Assembly (NCBI RefSeq): GCF_964355755.1
Contig: NC_092674.1
Location: 31,732,001 to 31,796,000, forward strand
Origin: Antedon mediterranea
Lineage: Eukaryota; Echinodermata; Crinoidea; Comatulida; Antedonidae
Direction: 5' to 3'
DNA length: 64,000 nt
A program made the position numbers and the translations under genes. This document shows, one piece after another, positions 47,301 to 59,547 of this stretch (position 1 is its first letter; each line of letters begins with the position of its first letter). The notes under the pieces are model-generated. The model was not told the DNA's origin, made no database searches, and saw only the letters and a list, made by a program, of their open reading frames with translations.

Positions 47301-50300
47301 GCTACCAATCTTACCTTTGATTTGTGACATTCACATTATCTTATATGTAAACATTGTGATCGCTACCAATCCCCTTTGATTTGTGACATTCACATTGTCT
47401 TATATGTAAACATTGTGATCAATACCAATCCCCTTTGATTTGTGACATTCACATTGTCTTATATGTAAACATTGTGATCGCTACCAATCCCCTTTGATTT
47501 GTGACATTCACATTATCTTATATGTAAACATTGTAATCGCTACCAATCCCCTTTCATTTGTGACATTCACATTATCTTATATGTAAACATTGTGATCGCT
47601 ACCAATCCCCTTTGATTTGTGACATTCACATTGTCTTATATGTAAACATTGTGATCAATACCAATCCCCTTTGATTTGTGACATTCACATTGTTTTATAT
47701 GTAAACATTGTGATCGCTACCAATCCCCTTTGATTTGTGACATTCACATTATCTTATATGTAAACATTGTGATCGCTACCAATCCCCTATCATTTGTGAC
47801 ATTCACATTATCTTATATGTAAACATTGTGATCGCTACCAATCCCCTTTGATTTGTGACATTCACATTATCTTATATGTAAACATTGTGATCAATACCAA
47901 TCCCCTTTGATTTGTGACATTCACATTATCTTATATATAAACATTGTGATCGCTACCAATCCCCTTTGATTTGTGACATTCACATTATCTTATATGTAAA
48001 CATTCTGATCAATACCAATCCCCTTTGATTTGTGACATTCACATTGTCTTATATGTAAACATTGTGATCGCTACCAATCCCTTTTGATTTGTGACATTCA
48101 CATTGTCTTATATGTAAACATTGTGATCGCTACCAATCCCCTTTGATTTGTGACATTCACATTATCTTTTATGTAAACATTGTGATCAATACCAATCCCA
48201 TTTGATTTGTGACATTCACATTGTCTTATATGTAAACATTGTGATCAATACCAATCCCCTTTGATTTGTGACATTCACATTGTCTTATATGTAAACATTG
48301 TGATCGCTACCAATCCCTTTTGATTTGTGACATTCACATTGTCTTATATGTAAACATTGTGATCAATACCAATCCCCTTTGATTTGTGACATTCACATTA
48401 TCTTATATGTAAACATTGTGATCGCTACCAATCCCCTTTGATTTGTGACATTCACATTATCTTATATGTCAACATTGTGATCGCTACCAATCCCCTTTGA
48501 TTTGTGACATTCACATTGTCTTATATGTAAACATTGTGATCGCTACCAATCCCCTTTGATTTGTGACATTCACATTATCTTTTATGTAAACATTGTGATC
48601 AATACCAATCCCATTTGATTTGTGACATTCACATTGTCTTATATGTAAACATTGTGATCAATACCAATCCCCTTTGATTTGTGACATTCACATTATCTTA
48701 TATGTAAACATTGTGATCGCTACCAATCCCTTTTGATTTGTGACATTCACATTGTCTTATATGTAAACATTGTGATCAATACCAATCCCCTTTGATTTGT
48801 GACATTCACATTATCTTATATGTAAACATTGTGATCGCTACCAATCCCCTTTGATTTGTGACATTCACATTATCTTATATGTCAACATTGTGATCGCTAC
48901 CAATCCCCTTTGATTTGTGACATTCACATTGTCTTATATGTAAACATTGTGATCGCTACCAATCCCCTTTGATTTGTGACATTCACATCATCTTATATGT
49001 AAACATTGTGATCACTACCAATCCCTTTTGAGTTGTGACATTCACATTATCTTATATGTAAACATTGTGATCGCTACCAATCCCCTTTGATTTGTGACAT
49101 TCACATTATCTTATATATAAACATTGTGATTGCTACCAATCCCCTTTGATTTGTGACATTCACATTATCTTATATATAAACATTGTGATCAATACCAATC
49201 CCCTTTGATTTGTGACATTCACATTGTCTTATATGTAAACATTGTGATTGCTACCAATCCCCTTTGATTTGTGACATTCACATTATCTTATATGTAAACA
49301 TTGTGATCGCTACCAATCCCCTTTGATTTGTGACATTCACATTATCTTATATGTAAACATTGTGATCGCTACCAATCCCCTTTGATTTGTGACATTCACA
49401 TTATCTTATATGTAAACATTGTGATCGCTACCAATCTATTCTTACCTTTGATTTGTGACATTCACATTATCTTATATGTAAACATTGTGATCGCTACCAA
49501 TCTTACCTTTGATTTGTGACATTCACATTATCTTATATGTAAACATTGTGATCAATACCAATCCCCTTTGATTTGTGACATTCACATTATCTTATATGTA
49601 AACATTGTGATTGCTACCAATCCCCTTTGATTTGTGACATTCACATTATCTTATATGTAAACATTGTGATCGCTACCAATCCCCTTTGATTTGTGACATT
49701 CACATTGTCTTATACAGTATGTAAACAGTGTGATCGCTACCAATCCCTTTTGATTTGTGACATTCACATTATCTTATATGTAAACATTGTGATCGCTACC
49801 AATCCCCTTTGATTTGTGACATTCACATTGTCTTATATGTAAACATTGTGATCATATCAATACCAATCTTACCTTTGATTTGTGACATTCACATTATCTT
49901 ATATGTAAACATTGTGATCGCTACCAATCCCCTTTGATTTGTGACATTCACATTATCTTATATATAAACATTGTGCTCAATACCAATCCCCTTTGATTTG
50001 TGACATTCACATTGTCTTATATATAAACATTGTGATCGCTACCAATCCCCTTTGATTTGTGACATTCACATTATCTTATATGTAAACATTGTGATCGCTA
50101 CCAATCCCCTTTGATTTATGACATTCACATTGTCTTATATGTAAACATTGTGATCGCTACCAATCCCCTTTGATTTGTGACATTCACATTATCTTATATG
50201 TAAACATTGTGATCGCTACCAATCCCCTTTGATTTGTGACATTCACATTATCTTATATATAAACATTGTGATCGCTACCAATCCCCTTTGATTTGTGACA

Positions 50301-52465
50301 TTCACATTGTCTTATATGTAAACATTGTGATCGCTACCAATCCCCTTTGATTTGTGACATTCACATTATCTTATATGTAAACATTGTGATCATATCAATA
50401 CCAATCTTACCTTTGATTTGTGACATTCACATTATCTTATATGTAAACATTGTGATCGCTACCAATCCCCTTTGATTTGTGACATTCACATTGTCTTATA
50501 TGTAAACATTGTGATCGCTACCAATCTTACCTTTGATTTGTGACATTCACATTGTCTTATAATTATATATAAACATTGTGATCAATACCAATCTTACCTT
50601 TGATTTGTGACATTCACATTATCTTATATGTAAACATTGTGATCAATACCAATCCCCTTTGATTTGTGACATTCACATTGTCTTATATATAAACATTGTG
50701 ATCAATACCAATCCCCTTTGATTTGTGACATTCACATTGTCTTATATGTAAACATTCTGATCGCTACCAATCCCCTTTGATTTGTGACATTCACATTATC
50801 TTATATGTAAACATTGTGATCGCTACCAATCCCCTTTGATTTGTGACATTCACATTGTCTTATATGTAAACATTGTGATCGCTACCAATCTTACCTTTGA
50901 TTTGTGACATTCACATTGTCTTATAATTATATATAAACATTGTGATCAATACCAATCTTCCCTTTGATTTGTGACATTCACATTATTTTATATGTAAACA
51001 TTGTGATCAATACCAATCCCCTTTGATTTGTGACATTCACATTGTCTTATATATAAACATTGTGATCAATACCAATCCCCTTTGATTTGTGACATTCACA
51101 TTATCTTATATGTAAACATTGTGATCGCTACCAATCCCCTTTGATTTTTGACATTCACATTATCTTATATGTAAACATTGTGATCGCTACCAATCCCCTT
51201 TGATTTGTGACATTCACATTATTTTATATGTAAAGTTGACATTTAATCATTTCTGTTAGGTATCTACGAGGCATGATTGTAAGAAGGAAATTTGAGGCAG
51301 TGAGGTTGAAGTCACAAGTGCATGCCAGTACTTTTAAGAAGTTTCTAGATTACTATTGTGCAATGATGAAACGTATTGCTCGTCGCTATCTTGTCAATAA
51401 ACCACGCATCCATTTTGATCTGTGGCAATTGGATGATTTCATGGAAAGAAAAAGACGTAATTTACATTTTTCAAAATTCTATTTCAAATTAACAAAAAAG
51501 ACTTGCAAATGTTGAAGAATGTTGTATAAACGCAAATTACCTTACAGTTTTATTTTATTATTATTATTAGACTATGAATATGTGTTTGCAAAGCAAGCTC
51601 ATCCTGGTGATGAATTAGAAGTTAAAGATTTAGAGGTCTACTTCAAAGAATGTGACCATTATCCATCCATCACAGAAATGCATGATGCCATCAAGCATGT
51701 CACCAAAAGTAAGTTGTTTTGCTATCAATGAAATTCACAATTTACTGAAACTTTACAAACAATTCTCATATAACAAGAATGAAATTGCGTATAATTAGTA
51801 CACATTGTACCTTGCACAATAATGAAAAATGCCGCACTCTTTATGTCACATGGTTTCTATAGAGTATTTATTGAATATCATAACTCACAATCCTTTAATC
51901 AAATTTTATAAAAATATAGCAATTTATGGTGAAATGCATAATTATGACAATATTTCGTTAAATTATTAGAAGATGCACAGAAACCAGGATTAAAGTTAAA
52001 AGAAGCAGAAGTCGTTGAAATATCCTTCCAAATATATGTACCACCTGGCTGTGGCTTAACTACAGATAAAACTCGCAAATCAACATGGCTAAACCCACTT
52101 GTTAAAGGTGTGGAAGCTAGAAGGCTTATGGGTAAGATAACAAACCGCAGATTACATTTTTATTTAAATAATATTCTGACTTTTTATTGGTTGAGGTCTT
52201 GTAACGGTATTGTATTGTACATCCATAGTATTCCTACTGTTGTAACACCAAAGTAGAGACCCAAATAATGAAGCTACCAATAATGTTTAAAATAAGTACA
52301 CTCAATTTATTAAAATATACATTGTTAACCCCTTTATAAATGTACAAACAAAATCTTACAGGAAGCAGTGAGGTTGAAGAGGCTCAGTTAAGAAGGTCAA
52401 TGGCACTGGTGTTTAGTACTTTCAGAGAAAGAAAAGATAAAGAAGCAATGGAAATAAAACAGTAA
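29324..52465 (+). CDS. Large IQ-motif protein, unrecognised family, 27 coding exons
   Basis: Exons: 29324-29410, 29555-29721, 30263-30347, 30555-30812, 30898-31059, 31181-31409, 31537-31767, 31863-32028, 32135-32234, 33321-33469, 34376-34540, 34642-34683, 42272-42446, 42547-42708, 42832-42895, 43006-43030, 43121-43635, 44700-44870, 45072-45697, 45854-46017, 46134-46280, 46406-46474, 46587-46655, 51260-51456, 51571-51708, 51970-52131, 52362-52465. All phases agree; about 1542 aa. The N-terminal two thirds is low-complexity, Ser/Pro/Asn-rich, with PASTW-type and KTP repeats. The C-terminal third is helical and conserved-looking: a basic coiled-coil (YLKEKERHERLKWEKMQRKN), WELFHGEKRGISKVQ, an IQ-like calmodulin-binding motif (ITLQKYLRGMIVRRKF), then an acidic segment (FKECDHYPSITEMHDAIKHV). 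Intron 11 uses a GC donor (34541). I do not recognise the family; a ciliary or cytoskeletal role is only a guess. AATAAA lies at 52474, just after the stop. Confidence 0.8.
32262..33207 (+). repeat. Two-form minisatellite (about 69-bp, then about 44-bp units) in IQ-gene intron 9
   Basis: The left half is units of about 68-70 bp joining ATTGTGTGTACCAATATACT, CATCATGCTGTTTATCATCA and GTACATGCAATATAAAAACT-GTATGGAAC. From about 32760 the units lose the last 25 bases and continue as 44-bp copies. So the short form arose by an internal deletion that then spread. Long open frames on both strands across this stretch follow from the repeat and are not genes. Confidence 0.95.
33420..34190 (+). repeat. 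66-bp tandem array duplicating the end of IQ-gene exon 10 with its donor, 12 copies
   Basis: The true exon 10 ends AGCTCACCTGTGCCACCTCC-AAACAGTTACAGACCTGCAT-CCACATG/GTAAGT at 33469/33470. Eleven further copies follow every 66 bp (GCCTATTTAAT at 33478, 33544 and so on to 34138). Each has a TATTTAATAG acceptor-like site, a 45-nt copy of the exon end and, in most copies, an intact donor (lost at 33668). The 45-nt segments are a multiple of three and match the reading phase. The 308-codon open frame across the array is in a different frame from the exon. Confidence 0.93.
35010..42180 (+). repeat. 7.2-kb minisatellite of 59-bp units (about 121 copies) with higher-order structure
   Basis: Unit: TTTGAAGTCTTGATACTGCT, GTATATGTACTGAATTTGCT, TCTCTATTTATTTGTGTAG. 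Variants (GAAG/GTAG/GATG; TGAA/TCAA; one-base deletions) recur in blocks. A marker copy with an 8-bp duplication (GTTTGTAGTTTGTAG) occurs at 37671, 38621, 39748 and 40698, spaced 950, 1127 and 950 bp, showing 16- and 19-unit higher-order repeats. It lies wholly within intron 12 of the IQ gene and ends about 90 bp before the next exon. Confidence 0.97.
42272..42446 (+). repeat. 69-bp coding duplication within one IQ-gene exon
   Basis: The exon encodes two consecutive 23-residue copies, TSLRSAGGSWSVRRPKTP and TSPRSAGGPWSIRRSKTP, each ended by DTSMK or EASIK. The basic Arg-Arg-x-Lys-Thr-Pro core could be a phosphorylation site. The duplication is older than the nearby minisatellites because the copies differ at several codons. 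Confidence 0.85.
43491..43636 (+). repeat. 36-bp coding tandem repeat (4 copies) at the end of an IQ-gene exon
   Basis: Four identical 12-residue units (TSSYWSTNEVEG) end the 43121-43635 exon. Each unit contains GAAG/GTACAAGT, and the last GAAG/GTAGTG is the predicted donor. All have the same phase, so choice among donors would remove whole units in frame. If no donor is used the frame stops four codons later at 43649. Copies are identical at DNA level, so the array is recent or homogenised. Confidence 0.9.
43650..44699. other. Intron 17 of the IQ gene (about 1 kb, no other feature)
   Basis: AT-rich sequence without repeat array, transposon or coding signal. It could also serve as 3' UTR of a short isoform that uses the stop at 43649; weak AATAAA-like sites are present but none stands out. 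Confidence 0.4.
46795..51233 (+). repeat. 4.4-kb minisatellite of 59-bp units (about 75 copies) in the intron splitting the IQ motif
   Basis: Unit: ATTGTGATCGCTACCAATCC, CCTTTGATTTGTGACATTCA, CATTATCTTATATGTAAAC. Two main variant positions (CGCT/CAAT and TTATC/TTGTC) are mixed along the array. A LATTACC variant (CAATCTTACCTTTG) recurs from 47310 on and longer-range blocks repeat around 48160-48950. It starts about 140 bp after the exon ending ITLQK and ends about 25 bp before the exon starting YLRGMIV, so the IQ motif depends on splicing across it. Confidence 0.97.
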
Positions 52466-53197
52466 TATAGGAAAATAAATATTACATTTTCACTCTCTAA
52501 TATTTAATAACCATGAACAAAATGCAGGTAAACATTCCATAAACACCTTTATCTCTAAATTGAGACAGTCAGTCCATATTAATTAGAAGTAATACTAATG
52601 TGGATACGCTATTTCTTTTTTTTTTTCCGAAATCTTATATTATTTGTATATACTATAAAAGAATATTATTGTAAATCACAAAATTTATAAATTTTATAAG
52701 GGAATTACTGACTCATTGAGTCATAGTGGCTTAGGTCGCTTTTGCTTTTCCTGACCTAATTTTTTTTTATAATAAATAAATTAATTAAATGCCTTAACGG
52801 ACTATTATTGTCATTTTCATCATATGTTGTAGTCATTGCCAACTTGTTTATACTTTGTACTATACTTATATTAACAGACACAGGTAAAAAAAGTAAATGG
52901 GTGTGAGGTTTTTTTTGGTAACTGAAATTGTTTTCTACAACTTTTTTATATAATTATTATTTCAATATTTGCTATTCATAATTAACGGTACTGTGATTTA
53001 AAATGAGCAATAGAATTAATAAAGATGAATTTCATTATATTGTGAAATGTTGTATGCCTTGTGACATTTAAACCACACTGATATTACTTTTAATTGACCA
53101 GCACATCTATTCAAAACATGACGCATGTGAACAATTACATATTTATTTACAAAATGTCGGGTTTATAATAGTGAATTATCCATTTAGTAGTCCTGCC
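52466..53197. other. Convergent 3' ends of the IQ gene and FAM47-like gene
   Basis: About 730 bp separates two converging stop codons. AATAAA at 52474 (plus) may serve the IQ gene, and AATAAA on the minus strand at 53142-53147 lies about 50 nt past the FAM47-like stop. No other feature seen. Confidence 0.55.
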
Positions 53198-56100
53198 TCA
53201 TGTGGCTGAAACTGTTCTTTCAGTACGAATACTACGAGGATTATCTCGGCCTGCATCCGCCTTGGCTGCAGCCTCTGCTTCTGCAGCAGCAGCTTGGGCT
53301 TGAAACTCTGAAACTCTTTCTAAAAACTGAAATGATAACCAAAACATTTTTTTTAATATTGCTTAAAAACAATATATTATTTTGTGAGGTAGCCCAAAAT
53401 ATTTCAGTTACACAAAAATCCTACCTCTGGCATTCTTGTGTTTTTCTTCTCAATAAACTGTTTGAATGATTTGGAGCCATGCAGTGGAGCCAGTTGTTCA
53501 TCCATTCCTAAACTCTTTTTTTTGGACTCGGACATTTCTTTATCCTTTAATGCTCTAGGGTCTTCAAGAGGCTATTGGAAAGATTGAAATATATGTGATA
53601 CTTTAATATTTTGGGCCTATCAGATTACATTAAACCTGAGAAAATGTTATGTATACCAACTTTCAACAGATGAAACAATTTTGATCGGATGTATTTATAG
53701 AAGTCCAAATAGTACACCGGCCAATAATGAGTTGCTGGAAGATTTATTAGGAAAGGTAGAAAATTTCAATTCAGATCACATTTTAGTAGTTGGAGATTTC
53801 AATTATAAATCGATAGATTGGACATCGTTAGAAATTCCTGGTGAAAGACTTTCAAGAAATTTTTTTGAGTGTATTGAAGATTTGTTTTTGGTACAGCATT
53901 GTACACTACCTACAAGAGTTCGGGCAGGTGAAGAACCAAGTGTTCTTGACTTAATTTTTTCTAGAGATGATTTCTTAATTAAGAATTTATGTTATAAACC
54001 GCCTCTTGGTCTTAGTGACCATGTTGTTTTGACTTTCAATATTGATTGTTCTATAGAATCCACTGAAGTACCATTGATGAGAAATTATTACAAAGGAGAT
54101 TATAACGGCATGAGAAAGTATTTAGAGGATCTGAACCTTGAGCAAGCTGCTTTAGATTTATCTGCTAATGATTTGGCTACATTGATTGAATGTTCCCTTC
54201 AGGATGGAATTTCAAAATTTATTCCTCTTAATAGAAAAGGTAGTGGAAAAAGAAAACAATGGATGAATAGAGACGTGGAAGAAGCGATTAAATTAAAACA
54301 TAAAGCGTGGAACGTTTACCAAAACAAAAAAAATGAGTTGTCTTGGAATGAGTTTGTAAAAGCAAGAAATAGGACTACTGCGAAAAGAAAATTAGCTGAG
54401 GAAGTCAAAATTAATACTAAAGTAAAGCATTTTGGACGTACATAAAAAGCAATTCCAAATCTAAACAAGGTATTCCTGACTTGAAAGATAAAAATGGAGT
54501 TATTGTGTCTTCTAATTCAATGAAAGCAGAAGTTTTTAATACTGCCTTTGTTCAGGTTTTTACTGAGGAAGATTTAACCGAACCTCCCAATTTTGATGAA
54601 GTAAAGACGGATGCTTTGATCGATTCAGTTATGTTTGAAGTAGACGAAGTTATTGAATATTTCAAGAGCTTAGATGTAAATAAATCTCCTGGTCCAGATA
54701 TGATTAATTCTCGTGTATTGAAAGAAACTGCAGAAACAATTGGTGGAGTAGTTACTTTACTTTTTAATAAATTGATGTTTGAAGGAGTAGTTCCAGACTC
54801 ATGGAAAAGAGCCGATGTTGTCCCTTTATATAAAAAAGGTGATAAGTCTGAACCTCTCAATTTTAGACCAGTTAGCTTAACTTCTGTAATGTGTAAGTCA
54901 ATGGAAAAACTTGTTAAAGATAAAATATACAAACATCTAGAATCACATCATTTAATTTCTGACCAACAACATGGTTTTTGCTCTGGCAAGTCGTGTACAA
55001 CTCAGTTAATTGAGGTCATTGATTTGTGGTCGGTATGGTTGGATAAAGGTTTTTCTTTTGATTGTATTTATTTCGACTTTCAGAAGGCCTTTGATAAAGT
55101 GCCTCATGGTAGATTGTTATCTAAACTCAGGTCTTATGGTATTTCTAGCAACTTGTTAAGGTGGATCGAGTCCTTTTTGAGTGATCGAAAACAAAGAGTT
55201 GTGGTAAATGGGAAGAAGTCGGTGTGGCGAGATGTTATTAGCGGAGTGCCTCAGGGCAGTGTCCTGGGGCCATTATTACTTGTCATTTTTATAAATGATC
55301 TACCAGACGCTATTTCCCAATCTGTCATTAAGCTCTTTGCAGATGATACAAAGTTGTTCAGAATAATTCAATCCGATTCAGATACTAAAAATGTAATGTA
55401 GACTGACATAGATGCAATGTGCAAATGGTCTCATGATTGGCAGCGGCTACCGTTTAATTTGACCAAGTGTTTAAATCATTCATTTTGGGTCAAAGAATTT
55501 GATGTATGAATACTTTATTGGCCTTGGTGACAACAAAGTTGGTATTGATAGCGTTTCTCAAGAAACAGATTTAGGAATACTGATTGATCATAAACTAGAC
55601 TTCTCTGCCCATACTTCCAAGGTTGTTAAATCTGCAAACAGGATACTCGGTATGGTGACTAGATCCTTCAAGTATCTTGATAGTAAGAGTTATATGTATC
55701 TGTACAAATCTATGATCAGACCTATATTGGAATATGGTGGTAGTTCATGGACACCTCTGTATCAGAAAGATTACAATTGTTTAGAAAAAGTCCAACAGAG
55801 ATCCACATGGTTAGTGTCTGAATTGAGGAGTAAGCCATATGCAGAGAGATTGAAGTTATTGGATTTGCCTACCTTAGCCTTTAGAAAGAAAAGAATGGAT
55901 TTAATTCAAACTTTTAAAATCTTTCATAAATTTGATAATATCGAGGCGGGAAAATTATTTCAAAGATCTAACTACCAGCAAACCAGGGGGAATGTTTTTA
56001 AGGTATCGAAATCCAAATATAATAAAAACATTAGAAAAAGAGCATATGCAGTTAGAGTTATAAATGATTGGAACTCGCTACCAAACCATAATTGTGACGG

Positions 56101-59100
56101 AACCAACGATTAACAAGTTCAAAACCGGCATAGCAAAGTTATGGCCTGACCACCATCTCAAGTTTCGCCCATATGTTACCGAGGAGTTCTCATTGATGAC
56201 ATTGGAGGGACAAATGAGCTAAGTTCTCAAAGTCCTACGGTTCAAGGTATATTCAAGGTAACATTTTTGTATATGTATGTACAATACAGAACAAATGTTA
56301 TAAATTTTAGTAAACATACTTCATTAGCTCTTCGTCTTCTCCAGTCTTTAGGATCCAAGTACCATTCACCATACTTCATTTTGACCCAGCTTGGACTGTA
56401 ACCAGTTTGACCATACTGCAAATAAAATAATATTTGTTCTAAAATTGAATTAAATGAAACAACAAGTAAACCTGTATTTATGCCCCAATCACAAACAAAA
56501 CTCAATGTTGAACTTTCTATAACGCTCAGTTAACCCTATAAATCCTAATTTTTGTAAAAAATAACTAACCAATTGTTTTTGAGTTTTTTCAACATCTTCT
56601 AATGTTTGAGTTTGTGTTTCTTCCTGAGATATTGTTGCTGTCATTCTCAGTTCTGGTGGAACATTTGTCAACTCCACAACATGAATTGGAACTGAGAGGG
56701 CAGGCTTTGTTTCATAGCCACTAGCAAATAAGCTGTGAATTGTTGATTCCTCAATGTTGTGGCTCTCGCCTCCAACACCAGCTACCCATTCACAGAACTC
56801 TTTCGTAACAACTTTGATGTGTTCTCCTTGACTAGGAGAATCACTTTGTTTTTTTGTGCTTTTTTTCTCATCTCTCTGCTCATCCTCTTTCTTAGGTAAC
56901 CACCGGTAGGGATTCCTTGTTGCTTCTTCCTCTGTTCTATTATAAAAATAAATATATCATTAAATGTAACATTTATTCATAAAATTAAGTGGAAAAATAA
57001 GAGTTTATCAAACATTGTTAACAAAGGAAACCGTAACATCTGACTGTTTTGATGAAATATGAGTGTGATATGCTATTATGCTAAAAGGACTTAAAACTGT
57101 GATAATTGTAAACAGACAAATGAATGCTGCAGCTAAAAGACATGAATAGACCATTGGAGAGATGAAAGTTGTTGGCTGTGTTCTCCACACATATGCACAA
57201 TTCAAGTGACTAAGCTGTTGTACATCAATTTATTTTACTCTACCCGCTGCAATTATGGTTTCATAGGATGAAAATCGTGAGTACTAAAGAAAATGGAAAC
57301 TTTGAAATCTAACATGAAGTTTAATGTGACTCATACTTGCTTGATACATTTGACTGTCTTTCATTTTGATGGGTATATGATATACTTTCTGTTGTCAAAT
57401 CATCTGCAAACTGGTCTTCTTCCTCATCAATTTCACTTGCTAGATTCATCTCTGGATCTAAGACATCAACTACATCTTCAAATACCTTTACTCAAAGAAA
57501 TGATACAATGTTAGTGCATTATGTTTGAATGTATACATTTTAAAAGAAAGCAAATCTTTCAGAAAAATGTTCTTTCTCGAGTTTTATAATGAATATACCA
57601 AATAAATGTCCAGTTATGAGCCAATACAGAGTCTTGAAATACTCTTAGTATAATAAAATTATTGTAATATTCTTACTACTATTTTTTTGTTAATGTCTTT
57701 GTAATAACACTCTAGCATTTGGCAACATTTTGTATCTTTTTATGCATGAATTAAACAAGAATGTACTTTCTAAAAACAAAAGGATAAATATTGCAACTTA
57801 CATCAGGAGGCATAGATTCTTCAAGATGTGGAAACAATGCTAAGGGGTGTTGCAATAGTCCATACTCCATGTCATTAATGTGATCCCTCCGTTGCTGTTG
57901 TAAAGGTGTAGTCTTCTGAAAAGCAACTTCATCTTTTGTGAAGCGCCCTCCATTCACTGATTGCACATTTGGAAATTTGGTTTTACTGTCACCATGTATA
58001 TTTGGCTCCAAAGATTTTGATCCCTATCAGACAAAAGAATGATTTGTACAATGGTTCAATATCTGCATGGTTATATGAAAGATAAAAAACTTTTAATTTA
58101 CTCATCTATTGAGTACAAGGGTTAAGCTGGCTTTACTTTACTTATCATCATCTTTATTTACCATTTCCTAAACAGATATTTTTTTATAATTTGCCTGATA
58201 CTGTACACTGTGACTGTGAAACTTATCTGAATACTGATCATTTTGATTCTGATGAGTTTGTCACCCGGTAATACTACTGAATTGGGTTTACACATACACT
58301 TACTTTGACAATTGGGTTTATTGCTTCCAACCTGGGGGGTAAACCATCACGGAAATCATCTAAACCATTCTGCATAAATGTCCACTTAGAACCTATTAAA
58401 GTCTTTGATATATCATTTGGTTTCTTGCCCTTAATGAATCTTGTTTTTAGTCTTTCCTTATACCTTCAGAAGAAAAGTTTATTATTAAACACCTTAATAT
58501 ATTTATTCAATACATTATTATGGAGTATGGTCACGTCGGCCACATACCACATCGGCTACATACAATATCTATGGAACGCCAAAACTGCCACACAATAAAT
58601 GTACTAATTAGTATTTGACACAGTAACACAAACACACACTGAATCTATTTCTTTTAGTATTATTATCATTATATATCTCACACTTTTCTTGTTCTTTTTT
58701 CATACTAGATACCGTTATTGCGGCATACAGACGTGATTGATTTCAGACTTATTGGTGATGTTGACGTATTAATATAGCCTACGTTATTTGTGTTTTTATA
58801 TTAACGTTTACGTGATTTTTCCATATTCATTTTATTATTGATAGGCCTGAAATAAATAAATTTACGATATTTTTTATATAATAGTATTAAACTGTATCGC
58901 GGCATACAGACATGGTTGATTTTCGACTTATTGGTGATGTTGCCGTATTAATTATATACCGTACGTTATCTGTGTTTTTAAATTAACGTTTGCGTGATTT
59001 TTTCATATTTTTATTATGCAATAAATAAATTTACAATAAATTTCATACTTCGTATTATACATTGATCAAAAGCCTACTAGCCTAGGCCAGGCCTATTTAG

Positions 59101-59547
59101 TATTATATTTTTTCCATTCATAAAAAAACTTAATGTAGGCCTAGGCTAGCCTATAGGCCTAGGCTAGCCTATAGGCCTAGGGCCTAGGCTAGGCCTAATA
59201 AGTAAGTTTAGCTTTTTAGAGGCCTAGGCCCTACCTAGAGGTCCTAGGCTAGTGTTTTAGATTTGTGTATTATTTTTGCTAGGCATAGCCTAGTGTTATG
59301 CAATGCTTGGGTACTACTAGCTAGGCTAGGCCTGCTTCATTAGTCACACTCTAACCTTCTGCCGGCCGGTCAAGTTGACTGCCTGCAGCGGTGCTGGCTT
59401 TCTTTTTGTCTTTAAAAGGTTAATAGTAATGTATGATGATCGAAAAAAGAAAGAGCAGTCCAGTAAAAATACTCACCATGGTTGCTCTCTTACTTTCTTT
59501 TCGGTTACTGTATTCACAAGAGCTAAGTCATACTTCCATTCAGCCAT
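53198..59547 (-). CDS. FAM47-family protein (FAM47E-like), complete
   Basis: Eight exons on the minus strand: 59477-59547, 58304-58463, 57802-58023, 57337-57485, 56570-56936, 56320-56415, 53425-53571, 53198-53326; phases agree and give 446 aa. Family hallmarks: [11 protein letters not shown] near the N-terminus, [33 protein letters not shown] followed by [10 protein letters not shown], then [32 protein letters not shown], and [20 protein letters not shown], ending in an Ala/Glu-rich helix. The exon-1 donor (CCATG/GTGAGT) splits the Trp codon of PWYKERL. FAM47 proteins are poorly characterised; vertebrate members are mostly testis-expressed or linked to chromatin/PRMT5, so no function is assigned. 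The intron between 56320 and 53571 is filled by an antisense CR1-like LINE. It shares an 845-bp divergent promoter interval with KIF3A. Confidence 0.88.
53610..56265 (+). mobile_element. CR1-like non-LTR retrotransposon, 5'-truncated and inactive
   Basis: In order: the C-terminal part of an AP-type endonuclease ([30 protein letters not shown]; 53681-54445), reverse transcriptase ([45 protein letters not shown], catalytic FADDTKLF; 54481-55401), and the CR1 C-terminal region ([33 protein letters not shown]; 55499-56113). It is broken by a frameshift near 54420, a TAG at 55399, a frameshift near 55480 and another near 56085. It ends with a TTCAAGGTA-type tandem tail (about 56240-56260). The left end inside the endonuclease shows 5' truncation. 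It is antisense within the FAM47-like intron. The catalytic YADD is FADD here, common in this clade. Confidence 0.92.

Noticed and set aside
35010-51233. CRISPR-like look of evenly spaced 59-bp repeats
   Set aside because: The whole unit repeats without unique spacers, and the sequence is an animal nuclear gene. These are minisatellites.
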